From contig NZ_HG964497.1 of NCBI RefSeq assembly GCF_000613125.1, forward strand, positions 3,603,037 through 3,667,036: a stretch of 64,000 nucleotides of DNA, written 5' to 3'. Positions 51,159-59,987 of this stretch are shown one piece after another; positions within the stretch are counted from its first letter, which is position 1; each line of letters starts with the position of its first letter. The notes below the pieces were generated by a model. That model had not been told where the DNA came from. It saw nothing but the letters and a program-made list of their open reading frames with translations, and ran no database searches. Source of the DNA: Bacillus sp. EB01 (GTDB lineage: Bacteria > Bacillota > Bacilli > Bacillales > Cytobacillaceae). Made by a program: the position numbers and the translations under genes.

Positions 51159-51568
51159 TGATGTTTATTTTTTGCATTAAAAATGCTTAATGTATACCCA
51201 TATATCCCATGACCCACCAGCCAATAAAAAATAGCCTGGAAATCTAACAGTCCTGGTGTTCGGTCTGACAATAGTGTGGTTGGATATAAGACAATTCCAA
51301 TCACCATTCCAGCAATAATGTAAAACTCTTTACTTCGACGCCTCGATCCAAGAGCCGTGCTGACTATGATGGATATAAGCAAATGAATCCCAAACTCCAC
51401 TGCCTCAGGGAGGACTAAACGATTAAGAAAAGGAACATAGTCAACGTTTAAAAGGAGAATATACACCTTTGCCCCAGTGAATGCCTCTGCTGCTTTAAGG
51501 AATAGCCCCAGAACGAATCCCGATATCAGCCCTGCAACAATTTGCTTTGTCCGGCTGCTGCTTTTCAC
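51149..51568 (-). CDS. Four-helix membrane protein (YqhR-like architecture)
   Basis: 139 residues with four hydrophobic helices, among them IVAGLISGFVLGLFLKAAEA and EFYIIAGMVIGIVLYPTTLL. Size and layout match the YqhR family of Bacillus, whose function is unknown, but I assign this cautiously. A GTG start after GAGGTGAGG is preferred over a GTG three codons earlier. Confidence 0.65.
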   Translation of the reverse strand: MKSSSRTKQIVAGLISGFVLGLFLKAAEAFTGAKVYILLLNVDYVPFLNRLVLPEAVEFGIHLLISIIVSTALGSRRRSKEFYIIAGMVIGIVLYPTTLLSDRTPGLLDFQAIFYWLVGHGIYGYTLSIFNAKNKHQAA

Positions 51569-51704
51569 AATCCTCACCTCACCTCATCCATACCCATTAT
51601 ATAAGCCAATCAGTCCGTTTATCCTAATCGCTCAACAAGGCTGTTTGAATCCCCCTGAACTAGGCAATGCTAGTGTAAGCATCATAGTGGAGGATGTGCT
51701 TGTT

Positions 51705-52415
51705 ATGGAATTTTTGCATGGCCAGGAAACTCTTACGGCTTTCCAATGGGTGCTTCGGGCAGTAATTGGTTTCCTCTTTTTAATTATTATCGCAAAGGTT
51801 TTGGGCCAGCGTGCCATCTCCCAACTAAGGCTGCTTGACTTTGTCATTGCGCTAGTCATTGGCGATATCATTGCCCATCCCCTCTCCGACCCAGGTCTTG
51901 GCATGAAAGGGGCTGTAGTTACAACAATTGTCCTAGTCATTCTTTACGTTATGGGAATTTACGGGATCCTCAAGTCCCCTCGATTTCGGAAAATGATCAA
52001 CAATGCTCCAATTACCATTGTAGAGAACGGCGAAATTATTTATTCCGGTATGAAGAAAGCCAGAATTTCCTTGGATGTACTGCTTGAGGAAATGCGCGAG
52101 CGTCAAATCGACTCTATCAAGAAAGTTGCATTGTCGATTTGGGAGGCTGATGGGAAGATATCTTTTTTTGTTGACCCACACTATCAGCCACTTACCCCTG
52201 CTCATTACAAAATGGAATTAGATCCCTTCGACCTTCCACGAACAATTATTATGGAGGGACGTTTCAATAATGAAGAACTTCAGCAAGCATCAAGGGATAA
52301 GGACTGGGTTGTTGACAGGCTTAAACAGCTTTATGGAGTTAACGTGAATGACGTTCTTCTCGCAACTCTTGATAAAAAAGGAGACCTAAACATCTTTTTG
52401 TATAAAAATAATTAA
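51705..52415 (+). CDS. DUF421 (YetF-like) membrane protein
   Basis: 236 residues. Three helices at the N-terminus contain RAVIGFLFLIIIAKVLGQRA and LLDFVIALVIGDIIAHPLSD. The cytoplasmic DUF421 domain follows: NAPITIVENGEIIYSGMKKA, with the RISLDVLLEEMRERQ helix, and SIWEADGKISFF. In Bacillus such YetF-type proteins are spore- or stress-associated. The ATG at 51705 is about 11 bases after GTGGAGG. Monocistronic and convergent with the acidic lipoprotein. Confidence 0.88.
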   Translation: MEFLHGQETLTAFQWVLRAVIGFLFLIIIAKVLGQRAISQLRLLDFVIALVIGDIIAHPLSDPGLGMKGAVVTTIVLVILYVMGIYGILKSPRFRKMINNAPITIVENGEIIYSGMKKARISLDVLLEEMRERQIDSIKKVALSIWEADGKISFFVDPHYQPLTPAHYKMELDPFDLPRTIIMEGRFNNEELQQASRDKDWVVDRLKQLYGVNVNDVLLATLDKKGDLNIFLYKNN

Positions 52416-52438
52416 AAGGAGTGCCACCGCACTCCTTT
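52415..52438. terminator. Bidirectional terminator
   Basis: AAAGGAGTG/CACTCCTTT stem between the DUF421 gene and the convergent lipoprotein gene. Confidence 0.7.
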
Positions 52439-52441
52439 CGA

Positions 52442-52591
52442 TTATTCATCATCCACTTCGCCATCACCGATTTCGTCTTCTTCCTCGACGTCTTCAATTT
52501 TTTCGCCTTCCTCCGGCCGTTCATCATTGCCACAGCCTGTGATTGAAAACAATAAAAAAGCCAGTGTAAAGATCAAGAAAAACTTTTTCAC
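52442..52591 (-). CDS. Tiny acidic lipoprotein
   Basis: 49 residues: KKFFLIFTLAFLLFSITGCG is a lipoprotein signal (lipobox ITGC). The mature part, about 30 residues, is nearly all Glu and Asp (EEGEKIEDVEEEDEIGDGEV). The GTG start is seven bases after GGAGG; an in-frame ATG 19 codons upstream has no site. A surface-anchored acidic peptide such as this could bind cations (inference). Function unknown. Confidence 0.7.
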   Translation of the reverse strand: MKKFFLIFTLAFLLFSITGCGNDERPEEGEKIEDVEEEDEIGDGEVDDE

Positions 52592-52815
52592 CTTCAAACC
52601 TCCTTTTTTTTTTAGCTTCTCCAATAAGATGGCTGATATGTGTTTCAATAATGTTGCTTTAATCGACTATTTGGGCCAAACACACTTGAATTGGCAACTG
52701 GCTACAGAAGGGGTCATTAAATTTATATGTTGAAAAAAATTCATTTTTTCAAGCAAAATGAATGAATATAGAACGTTTGTTCGCGTATAATAGGAATAGA
52801 AAGAAGGTGTGTGAT

Positions 52816-53031
52816 ATGAATGGAATGCTTCTCCGTTCGATGAAAGAAAATATGCCTCTTGAAGTCATTTACTTGTCAAAGAAAAATGAGCTGACACAGC
52901 GGAAAATGATTATCCGCGGGGTCAAAGGCAATGATGTCTACGCTTTTTGCCTGCTGCGAAGGAAAATGCGAACATTTAAACTTGAAAATATCCTTTCTGC
53001 CATGCCGGAAAAACCAAGACGCGTCAGTTGA
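52816..53031 (+). CDS. Small WYL-like domain protein
   Basis: 71 residues with the pattern of a WYL sheet: LEVIYLSKKNELTQRKMIIR, then NDVYAFCLLRRKMRTFKLEN. The conserved R-x-F near the end is the usual ligand contact. No DNA-binding domain is attached. AAGAAGGTG precedes the ATG at 52816; an upstream ATG at 52762 lies before the TATAAT near 52795 and is unlikely. Terminator just after. Confidence 0.7.
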   Translation: MNGMLLRSMKENMPLEVIYLSKKNELTQRKMIIRGVKGNDVYAFCLLRRKMRTFKLENILSAMPEKPRRVS

Positions 53032-53037
53032 GATATT

Positions 53038-53083
53038 GGATAATCATCCCTTGCCGGAAGTGGCGGGGGATTATCTTTTTTTT
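53038..53083 (+). terminator. Terminator of the WYL-like gene
   Basis: GATAATC..CCC pairs with GGG..GATTATC, followed by eight T. Confidence 0.85.
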
Positions 53084-53123
53084 AATAAGTAGGATTTGCC
53101 TTGATCCAACCTATGGTGATAAC

Positions 53124-53149
53124 GTTAACTTGTAAGGAAAATAGGGTAC
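53124..53149 (+). promoter_or_regulatory. Possible sigma-B promoter
   Basis: GTTAAC (53124-53129), 14 bp, GGGTAC (53144-53149) compare with the sigma-B consensus GTTTAA-N14-GGGTAT (4/6 and 5/6). It lies 28 bp before the GNAT gene at 53178. Confidence 0.35.
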
Positions 53150-53177
53150 GTTATAGGAGAGAAAGGAGCTGTTTGCA

Positions 53178-53447
53178 ATGGCTGAAGTCAAATCAGGAAA
53201 TAATGAGTTTTACATTGAAGAAGGCGGCGAGAAAGTCGCAACGATTGAATATGTTCCGCAGGAGAACGGTGTCATCACTGTCACTCATACAAATGTAAAT
53301 GAGTCGCATAACGGCAAGGGCCTAGGCAAGGAACTGGTTAACCGGATTGCCGAGTTTGCACGGACGGAAAATAAACGCATAGATGCTCAATGCTCCTATG
53401 CAAAGCATGTCCTTGGCAAAGGTGAACATAAGGACCTATTGGTTTAA
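53178..53447 (+). CDS. Small GNAT of the YjdJ/YidJ type
   Basis: 89 residues, the short 'N-acetyltransferase_CG' version of the fold: EKVATIEYVPQENGVITVTH, the loop NESHNGKGLGKELVNRIAEF, and the CSYAKHVL cysteine near the end, which is the active-site region in this group. It resembles B. subtilis YjdJ. AAAGGAG precedes the ATG. Confidence 0.87.
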   Translation: MAEVKSGNNEFYIEEGGEKVATIEYVPQENGVITVTHTNVNESHNGKGLGKELVNRIAEFARTENKRIDAQCSYAKHVLGKGEHKDLLV

Positions 53448-53452
53448 TTGAA

Positions 53453-53489
53453 CAGAAGCGGAAGCGCCTTGGGGAGAAAAGCTAGGCGT
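53453..53489. repeat. Fragment R4 of the dispersed repeat
   Basis: AGAAGCGGAAGCGCCTTGGG and GCTAGGCG are the two ends of the R element with the middle missing. Confidence 0.6.
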
Positions 53490-53529
53490 AAAAAAGGACA
53501 GAGCTAAGAAGTTACGCTCTGTCCTTTTA
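53490..53529. terminator. Bidirectional terminator
   Basis: AAAAGGACAGAGC/GCTCTGTCCTTTT 13-bp perfect stem between convergent genes. Confidence 0.9.
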
Positions 53530-54366
53530 TCATTCAAATTTATCTTTCTTTAAATCAACCAGTGCCTGCTGCACAGTAGAATATGTCCTGATAGAATTGA
53601 AATTAATGCCTCTTGAAATGATGTCCCTCGCCAGCTGGGGCCTCAGTCCAGTAATGATCGCTTTTATGCCTAGCAATTCAAGGACCTTATGGATATTAAA
53701 AACATGCTCCGCCGCATCCACATCAATATTTGCAACACCGGAAAAGTCGAGAATCAGTTCATTTACTCTAAGCTGCGGAAATTTAGGAATGACATTTTTC
53801 ATTAAATGCTCCGCGCGCTCAGAATCGATCGTCCCTATCAGCGGCAAAACCGCGAGTCCATTTTGGACAGGTACAATTGGTGCGGACAGCTCGAGAAATT
53901 CCTTCCGGTTTTTTGTAGCTATCTCGGTTCGATATTCCTCATAAAATATGATGGATTCTGTCAGGCTTATATCAAAAGCATAATTCATCCTTGATATGAT
54001 GAGTTTGAACTCTTCTAGCGATACCCCATGATTCCCGCTGATTTCATACATGATTTCTGTAAAAAGACGTCTGATCTCAGGGTATGGTTTGATAAGACTC
54101 GAAACTTTGTCCAAAAGCACCGTTTCTTCGCGCTGTGCATGTGCTTCGTTCCAATCAATGAATCCCTTCGCTACTTCTTCTTCATTTTTATAGGTGATTG
54201 CCTGCGATAGGAATACAAGAAAGTCCTCTTGATAGGAAATTGATTTGGTTACAATTTCCTCGGGCACTTCAAAATCAAGTTTTTCGAGATTAAACTCAAC
54301 TATCCTGTTGGCCAAGTCTTTTGCATTTTCATGAATATAACGGGAAACTTCAGTCAGCTTGTCCAT
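53530..54366 (-). CDS. RsbR-paralogue stressosome protein
   Basis: 278 residues, the usual RsbR length. An N-terminal helical globin-like sensor (MDKLTEVSRYIHENAKDLAN...) is followed by a C-terminal STAS domain (AVLPLIGTIDSERAEHLMKN, then LILDFSGVANIDVDAAEHVF). The first phospho-threonine site (GTIDSER) is kept; at the second (DxTG in RsbRA) there is serine (DFSG). It would be a subunit of the stressosome controlling sigma-B. Ribosome site weak (GGGGAT 12 bases upstream). Confidence 0.87.
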   Translation of the reverse strand: MDKLTEVSRYIHENAKDLANRIVEFNLEKLDFEVPEEIVTKSISYQEDFLVFLSQAITYKNEEEVAKGFIDWNEAHAQREETVLLDKVSSLIKPYPEIRRLFTEIMYEISGNHGVSLEEFKLIISRMNYAFDISLTESIIFYEEYRTEIATKNRKEFLELSAPIVPVQNGLAVLPLIGTIDSERAEHLMKNVIPKFPQLRVNELILDFSGVANIDVDAAEHVFNIHKVLELLGIKAIITGLRPQLARDIISRGINFNSIRTYSTVQQALVDLKKDKFE

Positions 54367-54498
54367 GTCCGTATTGGTATCCCCTATCTTTTTTACATTA
54401 ATAGTAATAATATGGCTTTAATTGGACTATAGTGTATTTTTTATTCAACTGCAACCATTTTGAAGAACAACTTTAGCCCCAGAAGCCATGGGACTTTC

Positions 54499-55041
54499 TT
54501 AAACGATTAATTCAACCTCAGCCAGTTCCTCAAGGGCCTCTTCCTGGTCGCGCTTATGGTGAGCTAGCCTCGATGCCGCAGTTGCTGCAATGGAGGCTAC
54601 GATGTCATCAAGGAACGTATGTACACCCGTGCCATTCTTGGTGTCAAGCTCCTTGATAATGCCAATTTTGTTCTTATCCAGGTGGCCAAACGTTGTGACA
54701 GCAATACTTCCATATCCTAACGCAGCACCAAAGGCAATCGTCTCATCAATTCCGAAAAGGCCTTCATCATTCTCAATAATTGACTGTAACGGTTGAGACA
54801 GTTTTTTCTGCTCCGCAAGCATATCCAGTTCAACACCTACTAGGATGGCGTGCTGAATTTCCCGTTTTAACAGTACCTTTTCAACACTATCAATACACTC
54901 GGCAATCGTCAGGCCTTCATGGTAAGGAATCTGCATTTCATATACAATCGTTGCTATTGCTTCGATAGAAACACCGCGGTCACACAAAGAATTTCGTGCT
55001 GCAGCGGTTACAATTTTGCTATTTACTCTAGTCAAATTCAA
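54499..55041 (-). CDS. yutG: Phosphatidylglycerophosphatase A-like protein YutG
   Basis: 180 residues of the PgpA fold as found in Bacillus YutG: AILVGVELDMLAEQKKLSQP, then ENDEGLFGIDETIAFGAALG, and VHTFLDDIVASIAATAASRL with acidic metal ligands. PgpA enzymes remove phosphate from phosphatidylglycerophosphate, but this soluble Bacillus branch is not proven to do so. GGAGGAG precedes the ATG. Monocistronic. Confidence 0.88.
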   Translation of the reverse strand: MNLTRVNSKIVTAAARNSLCDRGVSIEAIATIVYEMQIPYHEGLTIAECIDSVEKVLLKREIQHAILVGVELDMLAEQKKLSQPLQSIIENDEGLFGIDETIAFGAALGYGSIAVTTFGHLDKNKIGIIKELDTKNGTGVHTFLDDIVASIAATAASRLAHHKRDQEEALEELAEVELIV

Positions 55042-55222
55042 GTCTCCTCCGTTCTCACAATAACACTATTATAACATTGCTAATCCTGTTTCACTGTGAA
55101 ACCTTTTTGAACTGCTTTTTTATACATCATATGGTAAAATGCGAGTGTTATAGGCTAGCCTGGACTAAATGACGCCGTCTGAACGGTTAGCCGATGCTAC
55201 TAAGAAGACGGAGGAAAATCCC

Positions 55223-55945
55223 ATGGAATACCCACGCGGAACAGTTCAGGAGGTGCTTATTGAAAGCGCCGCATTAAACGAGGAAGTGAAGCTGCTTATT
55301 CATTTGCCAGCCACCTTCTCACACCTCTACAAATATTCATTGCTAATTGTCCAGGATGGCCATGATTATTTCAGGCTCGGCAGGATTGGGAAAATAACAG
55401 ATGAACTTTTAGCAAAAAAAGAAATTGAAAATCTTATTATTATTGGCATTCCGTATAAAGATGTGGAAGATCGCCGCAGCAAGTATCACCCGGAAGGCGA
55501 AAAGCATCGTGCTTACATACGCTTCCTTGCCCATGAGCTTGCTCCATACCTTGACAGGGAATTCCCGACCTTGCAAATGGGTTCGACCAGGGCACTCGGG
55601 GGTGATTCGCTCGCTGGCACGGTATCTCTAATGGCGGCACTGGCTTATCCGAACACGTTCGGCAAGGTGCTTCTGCAATCTCCTTATGTAAATGAAAGTG
55701 TCCTTAAGACAGCCGGGGATTTTAATAACAATCTCACTCTGGACATCTATCATACCATCGGCAAGGAAGAAGATGCCGCTGAGCTTCCGAATGGAAAAAT
55801 TGCTGATTTTCTAACTCCAAACCGCGAATTGAAAGCTGCCCTGTCTGGAAAGTCCATCAACCATATGTATAAGGAAATCGACGGCGGACACACATGGAAG
55901 TACTGGCAGCCGGGGCTTCACGATGGGCTGAAATCTTTATTCTAA
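55223..55945 (+). CDS. yjcH: Esterase family protein YjcH
   Basis: 240 residues of the enterochelin-esterase-like alpha/beta fold. YSLLIVQDGHDYFRLGRIGK leads, the nucleophile is in LGGDSLAGTVSLMA, and the catalytic His is in GGHTWKYWQPGL. It is assigned YjcH from size and from the nearby yjcG, yjcF and yjcD genes. GGAGG lies eight bases before the ATG at 55223; the frame extends upstream without a ribosome site. Confidence 0.85.
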   Translation: MEYPRGTVQEVLIESAALNEEVKLLIHLPATFSHLYKYSLLIVQDGHDYFRLGRIGKITDELLAKKEIENLIIIGIPYKDVEDRRSKYHPEGEKHRAYIRFLAHELAPYLDREFPTLQMGSTRALGGDSLAGTVSLMAALAYPNTFGKVLLQSPYVNESVLKTAGDFNNNLTLDIYHTIGKEEDAAELPNGKIADFLTPNRELKAALSGKSINHMYKEIDGGHTWKYWQPGLHDGLKSLF

Positions 55946-56136
55946 CAATTGATTTTTACGGAAAAGAATAGATAGACGGAACAGCACTTTAGAAAAAAAT
56001 GAGAAAAAATGATTTTATTAAGACTTCATTATAGGTAACTTTACCTTACGTTGTGGATAGTTTGTGCTTGTGCGAGTAAAACGGATGGATTAAACCTATA
56101 GATGTAGAATGGAATTGCAAACGATAAATGAACATA
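55946..56136. other. Intergenic spacer after yjcH
   Basis: AT-rich, with no coding frame, hairpin or promoter that I can support. Confidence 0.3.
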
Positions 56137-56181
56137 AAAGCCGATTTTCCAAAATCTTAGGGAAAATCGGCTTTAATTATT
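56137..56181. terminator. Strong bidirectional terminator
   Basis: AAAGCCGATTTTCC/GGAAAATCGGCTTT, a 14-bp perfect stem, with T runs on both strands. It ends the propeller gene at 56233. Confidence 0.9.
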
Positions 56182-56232
56182 TGCGATTTATCCAACATCA
56201 TCTAAATAATATGGTGGGACACGGCTGGACAG

Positions 56233-58446
56233 CTATCTCAATAAATATTCTTTCAACTCTTGGTCAATATCCCACTTTTCGATATGTTCTTTTAGTTTGT
56301 CTAGATGACGCTTTGTTTTGTCCAGTTCACCTTTTTGTTCAAAGTGTCGAGCTTGCTTGATTTGGTTGGTTGCTTGTTTATATTGGCTATTTTCAAGTAA
56401 ATTGTTGTTATTCATGGCTTCAATTTTTGCCTCTATTTTATCTAGTTCAATACCTTTATTGTTGCTGGTTACTTCGATTTTAAATAACTTTGTACGATTT
56501 TCAATAGGGGCATAGTAAATGTTCCCGTCTTTTCCTAGTGTAAATGTAATTGTGTTTGTAATATGTTTAAATGCTAATGTAATTGGATCAATAACGAATA
56601 ATTTGTTACCAGCATTGGCATATAAGTATCCATCTTCTGACCATTCTAGATGTACGTTATTCCAGGCACCAATTGCAGGGTTAGGATCCAAATTGACACT
56701 TTTTACGACTTCAAGTGTTTCAGGATCCAATGCAAAAACAAAACCTGAGGAAGCTCCCCAAATATAGTCATCATAATATCCCACTTTCAATTGTCCGATG
56801 TGTGTTGGCTTATCCAGACCGTCAATATTGAGTGAAACCTCTTTTGTCTTTTGTTCAGTCTCTACATCAAAGACAAATAATTTTGCTTCTTCTGCAGTCG
56901 GAGTACTTCCTAAACCACCAGTAATGGAAGTAGATCCATAGACTTTTCCGTCTTTAAATACAATATCGTTTACACTCTGGTCTTGAACAATATTCCTAAA
57001 AACTTTATGAGTTTTCCCATCAAAGACAGTGAGAGCTCCGCCTAATTTACCATATGTTGGGATACTGCCAACAAATAGTTTACCATTTCCAGATGTCATC
57101 GAATGGAGTCTTTCCTGTTCTTCACCAATTACAAATAGTTTGGTAGGTGCTTGATATGGATTTACCTCTGGATCAATAACTTGCACGCTGCCTTCAGGAT
57201 ATAGACCAAAATACATTTTTCCATCCATTTCGTGCATAACATCAGCTTGACCTAAAGAAATATTCTTAATTTCATTTGTTAGCGGGTTATATACGGCACC
57301 TACAGCTCCCGTCATACCACTCATATAGATTTTATCCTCTGAATAGGCGAAAAATTTATTTGTGACATTTGCTGTTGGGGGAACCATTTTTGGATAATTT
57401 ACAACCTTTTCTGTCTCGATATTAAAAAATACGACATCACCAGAAAACGTGATCGTGGCAAGACTTTTTCCTGGAAGATTCGGGTCACCTTTTATTTCTA
57501 CCCAGTCTGCACCGCGAAGGCCACTTCCATATCCCATTTTTGTTTCATGAACTTGTAATGTTTCAAGATTTACATATTTTAGCTTACTGTCAGCTACAAA
57601 ATAAACATTGCTTTCAAGCGAATCAGCCACGTGTAAACCTGTAACATTTGTTAATACGACATCTAACCATTTTTCTTGTTGGATATCGTAGACATACATA
57701 TTCTTTGAAACAGAGTATCTAGCAAAAATATATCGGTTATCTACGATATTTAAGTCATAAACAAAACCGGTTTCATTTAATTCATCGGCAATGTCTACTT
57801 TTTCACCTGTTTCGACGTTCAGTTTCATAAGCTTGTCATGACCCGTACCAGCATAAATAAAACCATTATGATAATCCATGGAACGAACATATTCCTGACT
57901 TATTTCGCCGATCATTTTTCCATAGTCATGTAATTGTCCGGTAGCTTTCTCATATTTGAATACCTTCCCATTAGGGTAGGTGCCAATATAAGCATTATTA
58001 TCTTCATCAACTGCTAAAGCCCACAAGGAGGCTTCAGGGATTTTAGCAAGAGAAGTAATTTCTTTCGTTTCTGGTGAATATCCCCAAAGATATGGACCAC
58101 CTGCTACATACACGGTTCCATCAGGTGCAACTTCATGATGCCAAGAGTCATTCGCCCCTTCCATTAAGAGCGTACGTACCGTTTCCTTGGTCTCGAGATC
58201 AATTACACTAAACTGAGCTGGAATACCTTTCGATGTTGTGTACATGACATAATGTCCATCTTCAATCCCAACAGCACCATCATAAATCGTTGTACCACCA
58301 CTTAAGGGAAAACCAATTTCCTCTGGTTGTGAATATACAGGAAATAGAAAATCATTACCTGCGGCCTGATTCAAAGGAGCAAATACCAATACGAATAACG
58401 TAAAAGCTAGTATAAATTTTAGGGAAAAGCGTTTTGTTCCACGCAT
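56233..58446 (-). CDS. Large secreted beta-propeller protein with C-terminal helical domain
   Basis: 737 residues. The signal peptide (LKFILAFTLFVLVFAPLNQA) is followed by more than a dozen WD/PQQ-like blades: GTVYVAGGPYLWGYSPETKE, NNAYIGTYPNGKVFKYEKAT, GNGKLFVGSIPTYGKLGGAL and so on. The last 90 residues are charged helices (LENSQYKQATNQIKQARHFE, then KTKRHLDKLKEHIEKW), similar in style to FIMAH/FIVAR-type modules. No catalytic motif or wall anchor. The ATG ending at 58446 follows GGAGG by ten bases. It is AT-richer than its neighbours and splits yjcH from yjcG, so it is probably a later insertion. Confidence 0.8.
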   Translation of the reverse strand: MRGTKRFSLKFILAFTLFVLVFAPLNQAAGNDFLFPVYSQPEEIGFPLSGGTTIYDGAVGIEDGHYVMYTTSKGIPAQFSVIDLETKETVRTLLMEGANDSWHHEVAPDGTVYVAGGPYLWGYSPETKEITSLAKIPEASLWALAVDEDNNAYIGTYPNGKVFKYEKATGQLHDYGKMIGEISQEYVRSMDYHNGFIYAGTGHDKLMKLNVETGEKVDIADELNETGFVYDLNIVDNRYIFARYSVSKNMYVYDIQQEKWLDVVLTNVTGLHVADSLESNVYFVADSKLKYVNLETLQVHETKMGYGSGLRGADWVEIKGDPNLPGKSLATITFSGDVVFFNIETEKVVNYPKMVPPTANVTNKFFAYSEDKIYMSGMTGAVGAVYNPLTNEIKNISLGQADVMHEMDGKMYFGLYPEGSVQVIDPEVNPYQAPTKLFVIGEEQERLHSMTSGNGKLFVGSIPTYGKLGGALTVFDGKTHKVFRNIVQDQSVNDIVFKDGKVYGSTSITGGLGSTPTAEEAKLFVFDVETEQKTKEVSLNIDGLDKPTHIGQLKVGYYDDYIWGASSGFVFALDPETLEVVKSVNLDPNPAIGAWNNVHLEWSEDGYLYANAGNKLFVIDPITLAFKHITNTITFTLGKDGNIYYAPIENRTKLFKIEVTSNNKGIELDKIEAKIEAMNNNNLLENSQYKQATNQIKQARHFEQKGELDKTKRHLDKLKEHIEKWDIDQELKEYLLR

Positions 58447-58944
58447 TCCTAATCCACCTCCAATGTATTTTACAAACATCAAATTCCATTCTTGCAATAA
58501 GCTATGCTGAATTAACAGTTAAAATAGGAAATTCAATGTATGCGCTTTCAATAAGTTGTGTTCACCTCCACTAAAAACAAAATAAGCCGCTTGAGAGAAA
58601 ATTCAGAATTCACTACCACATATATTTTAATCATTAAAACAGTGATTGTAAGGACGAGAAAGTGACTCTAAAGACGATAAAATGTCCAAATATACCATTT
58701 AGGTCTTTCGGTTTATAGGAGATTGCGAAAATAGAAAAGGGAGAGGCGGTGGCAAAAATATGCTTTTTACCAACGGATGAAAAACACTTATGATGCAATG
58801 AAAACAGTTATATGTTGGGAAAATTATTTAACTTTTGTAAAAAGCTGCTTGAAATTATATTTTCCATGGTACATTTGCTATAATATTCAGAAAGACAAAT
58901 ACCATGGGCTAAATGAAGCTTCATGGATCTTGGAGGTAGGTCGT
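58447..58944. other. Intergenic region upstream of yjcG and the propeller gene
   Basis: About 500 bp, AT-rich. A TATAAT near 58879 is the likely -10 of yjcG. No gene, array or recognised RNA. Confidence 0.4.
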
Positions 58945-59463
58945 ATGAGATTCGGAGTTGTACTTTTTCCATCTAAAAAGCTTCAGGATTGGGTAAATCA
59001 ATACCGCAAGCGGTATGACCCTCATTATGCCTTGATTGCCCCACACCTTACACTGGTCGATGCGTTCGAGGCTTCAGAAGAAGAGGCGGATTCACTGGCT
59101 GTAAATCTTCGCGATACTTCACGGCAGCACAACCCGTTCACAATCAGGACATCCAAGATTAGCTCCTTTCATCCTGTTAACAATGTTATCTATGTAAAAA
59201 TAGAGCCTGATGAAAAAATTGAAGCCCTCCATAAAGGATTGAACGAAATCACCGGCGCTCCAGGGACGCAATTTGCGTTTGTCCCGCACATTACTATTGG
59301 CCAGAAGCTTTCAGATGCTGAACATTCAGATGTATATAACTCAGTAAAAATGCAAGGTATCACTCATGAAGAAGAAGTTGATCGTTTCCATCTGCTCTAT
59401 CAGCTAGAGAACGGACAGTGGACAGTTTATGAAACATTCCGGTTAGGAAAGGAAGCAGAATAG
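58945..59463 (+). CDS. yjcG: 2H phosphoesterase / 2'-5' RNA ligase-like protein YjcG
   Basis: 172 residues opening RFGVVLFPSKKLQDWVNQYR. The two H-x-T/S motifs of the 2H superfamily are present: PHLTLVDAF and PHITIGQKL. It matches YjcG of Bacillus in length and text. The activity (RNA ligase or cyclic phosphodiesterase) has not been shown for this branch. GGAGG lies eight bases before the ATG at 58945; the frame is open upstream but without a site. Directly followed by yjcF. Confidence 0.9.
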   Translation: MRFGVVLFPSKKLQDWVNQYRKRYDPHYALIAPHLTLVDAFEASEEEADSLAVNLRDTSRQHNPFTIRTSKISSFHPVNNVIYVKIEPDEKIEALHKGLNEITGAPGTQFAFVPHITIGQKLSDAEHSDVYNSVKMQGITHEEEVDRFHLLYQLENGQWTVYETFRLGKEAE

Positions 59464-59466
59464 AAG

Positions 59467-59889
59467 ATGGATGTCGTTTTAGTCAGCAGTGAAAAGGAAA
59501 GGCAAGATGCCTTTTCCGTCAGAAGAACGGTTTTTATTGAGGAACAACATGTTCCGGAAGAGGAAGAAATCGATCAGTACGAGGACGTATGCGCTCATTT
59601 TGTCCTTTATGATGGGACAAAGCCTGTTGGAGCGGGGCGATTTCGGGTGATCGATGGCTATGGGAAGGTACAGCGAATTTGCGTGTTGCAGGAGGCCCGT
59701 GGTACAGGAGCCGGGTCTGCAATTATGAATAAAATCGAGGAATATGCTAAAAGCCAGGGTGTATCGAAGCTAAAACTGGATGCCCAGGTTCACGCTATCC
59801 CGTTCTATTCCAGGCTCGGCTATGAAGTCATATCCGAAGGATTCCTGGATGCCGGTATCCCTCATAAAACGATGATGAAAACAATCTAG
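59467..59889 (+). CDS. yjcF: GNAT family N-acetyltransferase YjcF
   Basis: 140 residues: RRTVFIEEQHVPEEEEIDQY, then GAGRFRVIDGYGKVQRICVL, and the CoA loop EARGTGAGSAIMNKIE. The FIEEQxVPxExE start is the hallmark of the YjcF/ElaA-related branch. It starts three bases after yjcG stops, so both are one unit; a terminator follows. Confidence 0.9.
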   Translation: MDVVLVSSEKERQDAFSVRRTVFIEEQHVPEEEEIDQYEDVCAHFVLYDGTKPVGAGRFRVIDGYGKVQRICVLQEARGTGAGSAIMNKIEEYAKSQGVSKLKLDAQVHAIPFYSRLGYEVISEGFLDAGIPHKTMMKTI

Positions 59890-59895
59890 CAAAAA

Positions 59896-59930
59896 GCTCT
59901 AGCCTGTCCAACAAGGCTGGAGTTTTTTTG
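59896..59930 (+). terminator. Terminator of yjcGF
   Basis: CTCTAGCCT/AGGCTGGAG stem followed by seven T. Confidence 0.88.
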
Positions 59931-59987
59931 ATTCACGTTACCTGAAATGCCGACTCTTACTGATATTAGATTCCACCTAAGATTAAT

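Noticed and set aside
51477-51704. Longer start for the DUF421 protein
   Set aside because: The extra N-terminus overlaps the divergent membrane gene, lacks a ribosome site and is not hydrophobic in the family manner.
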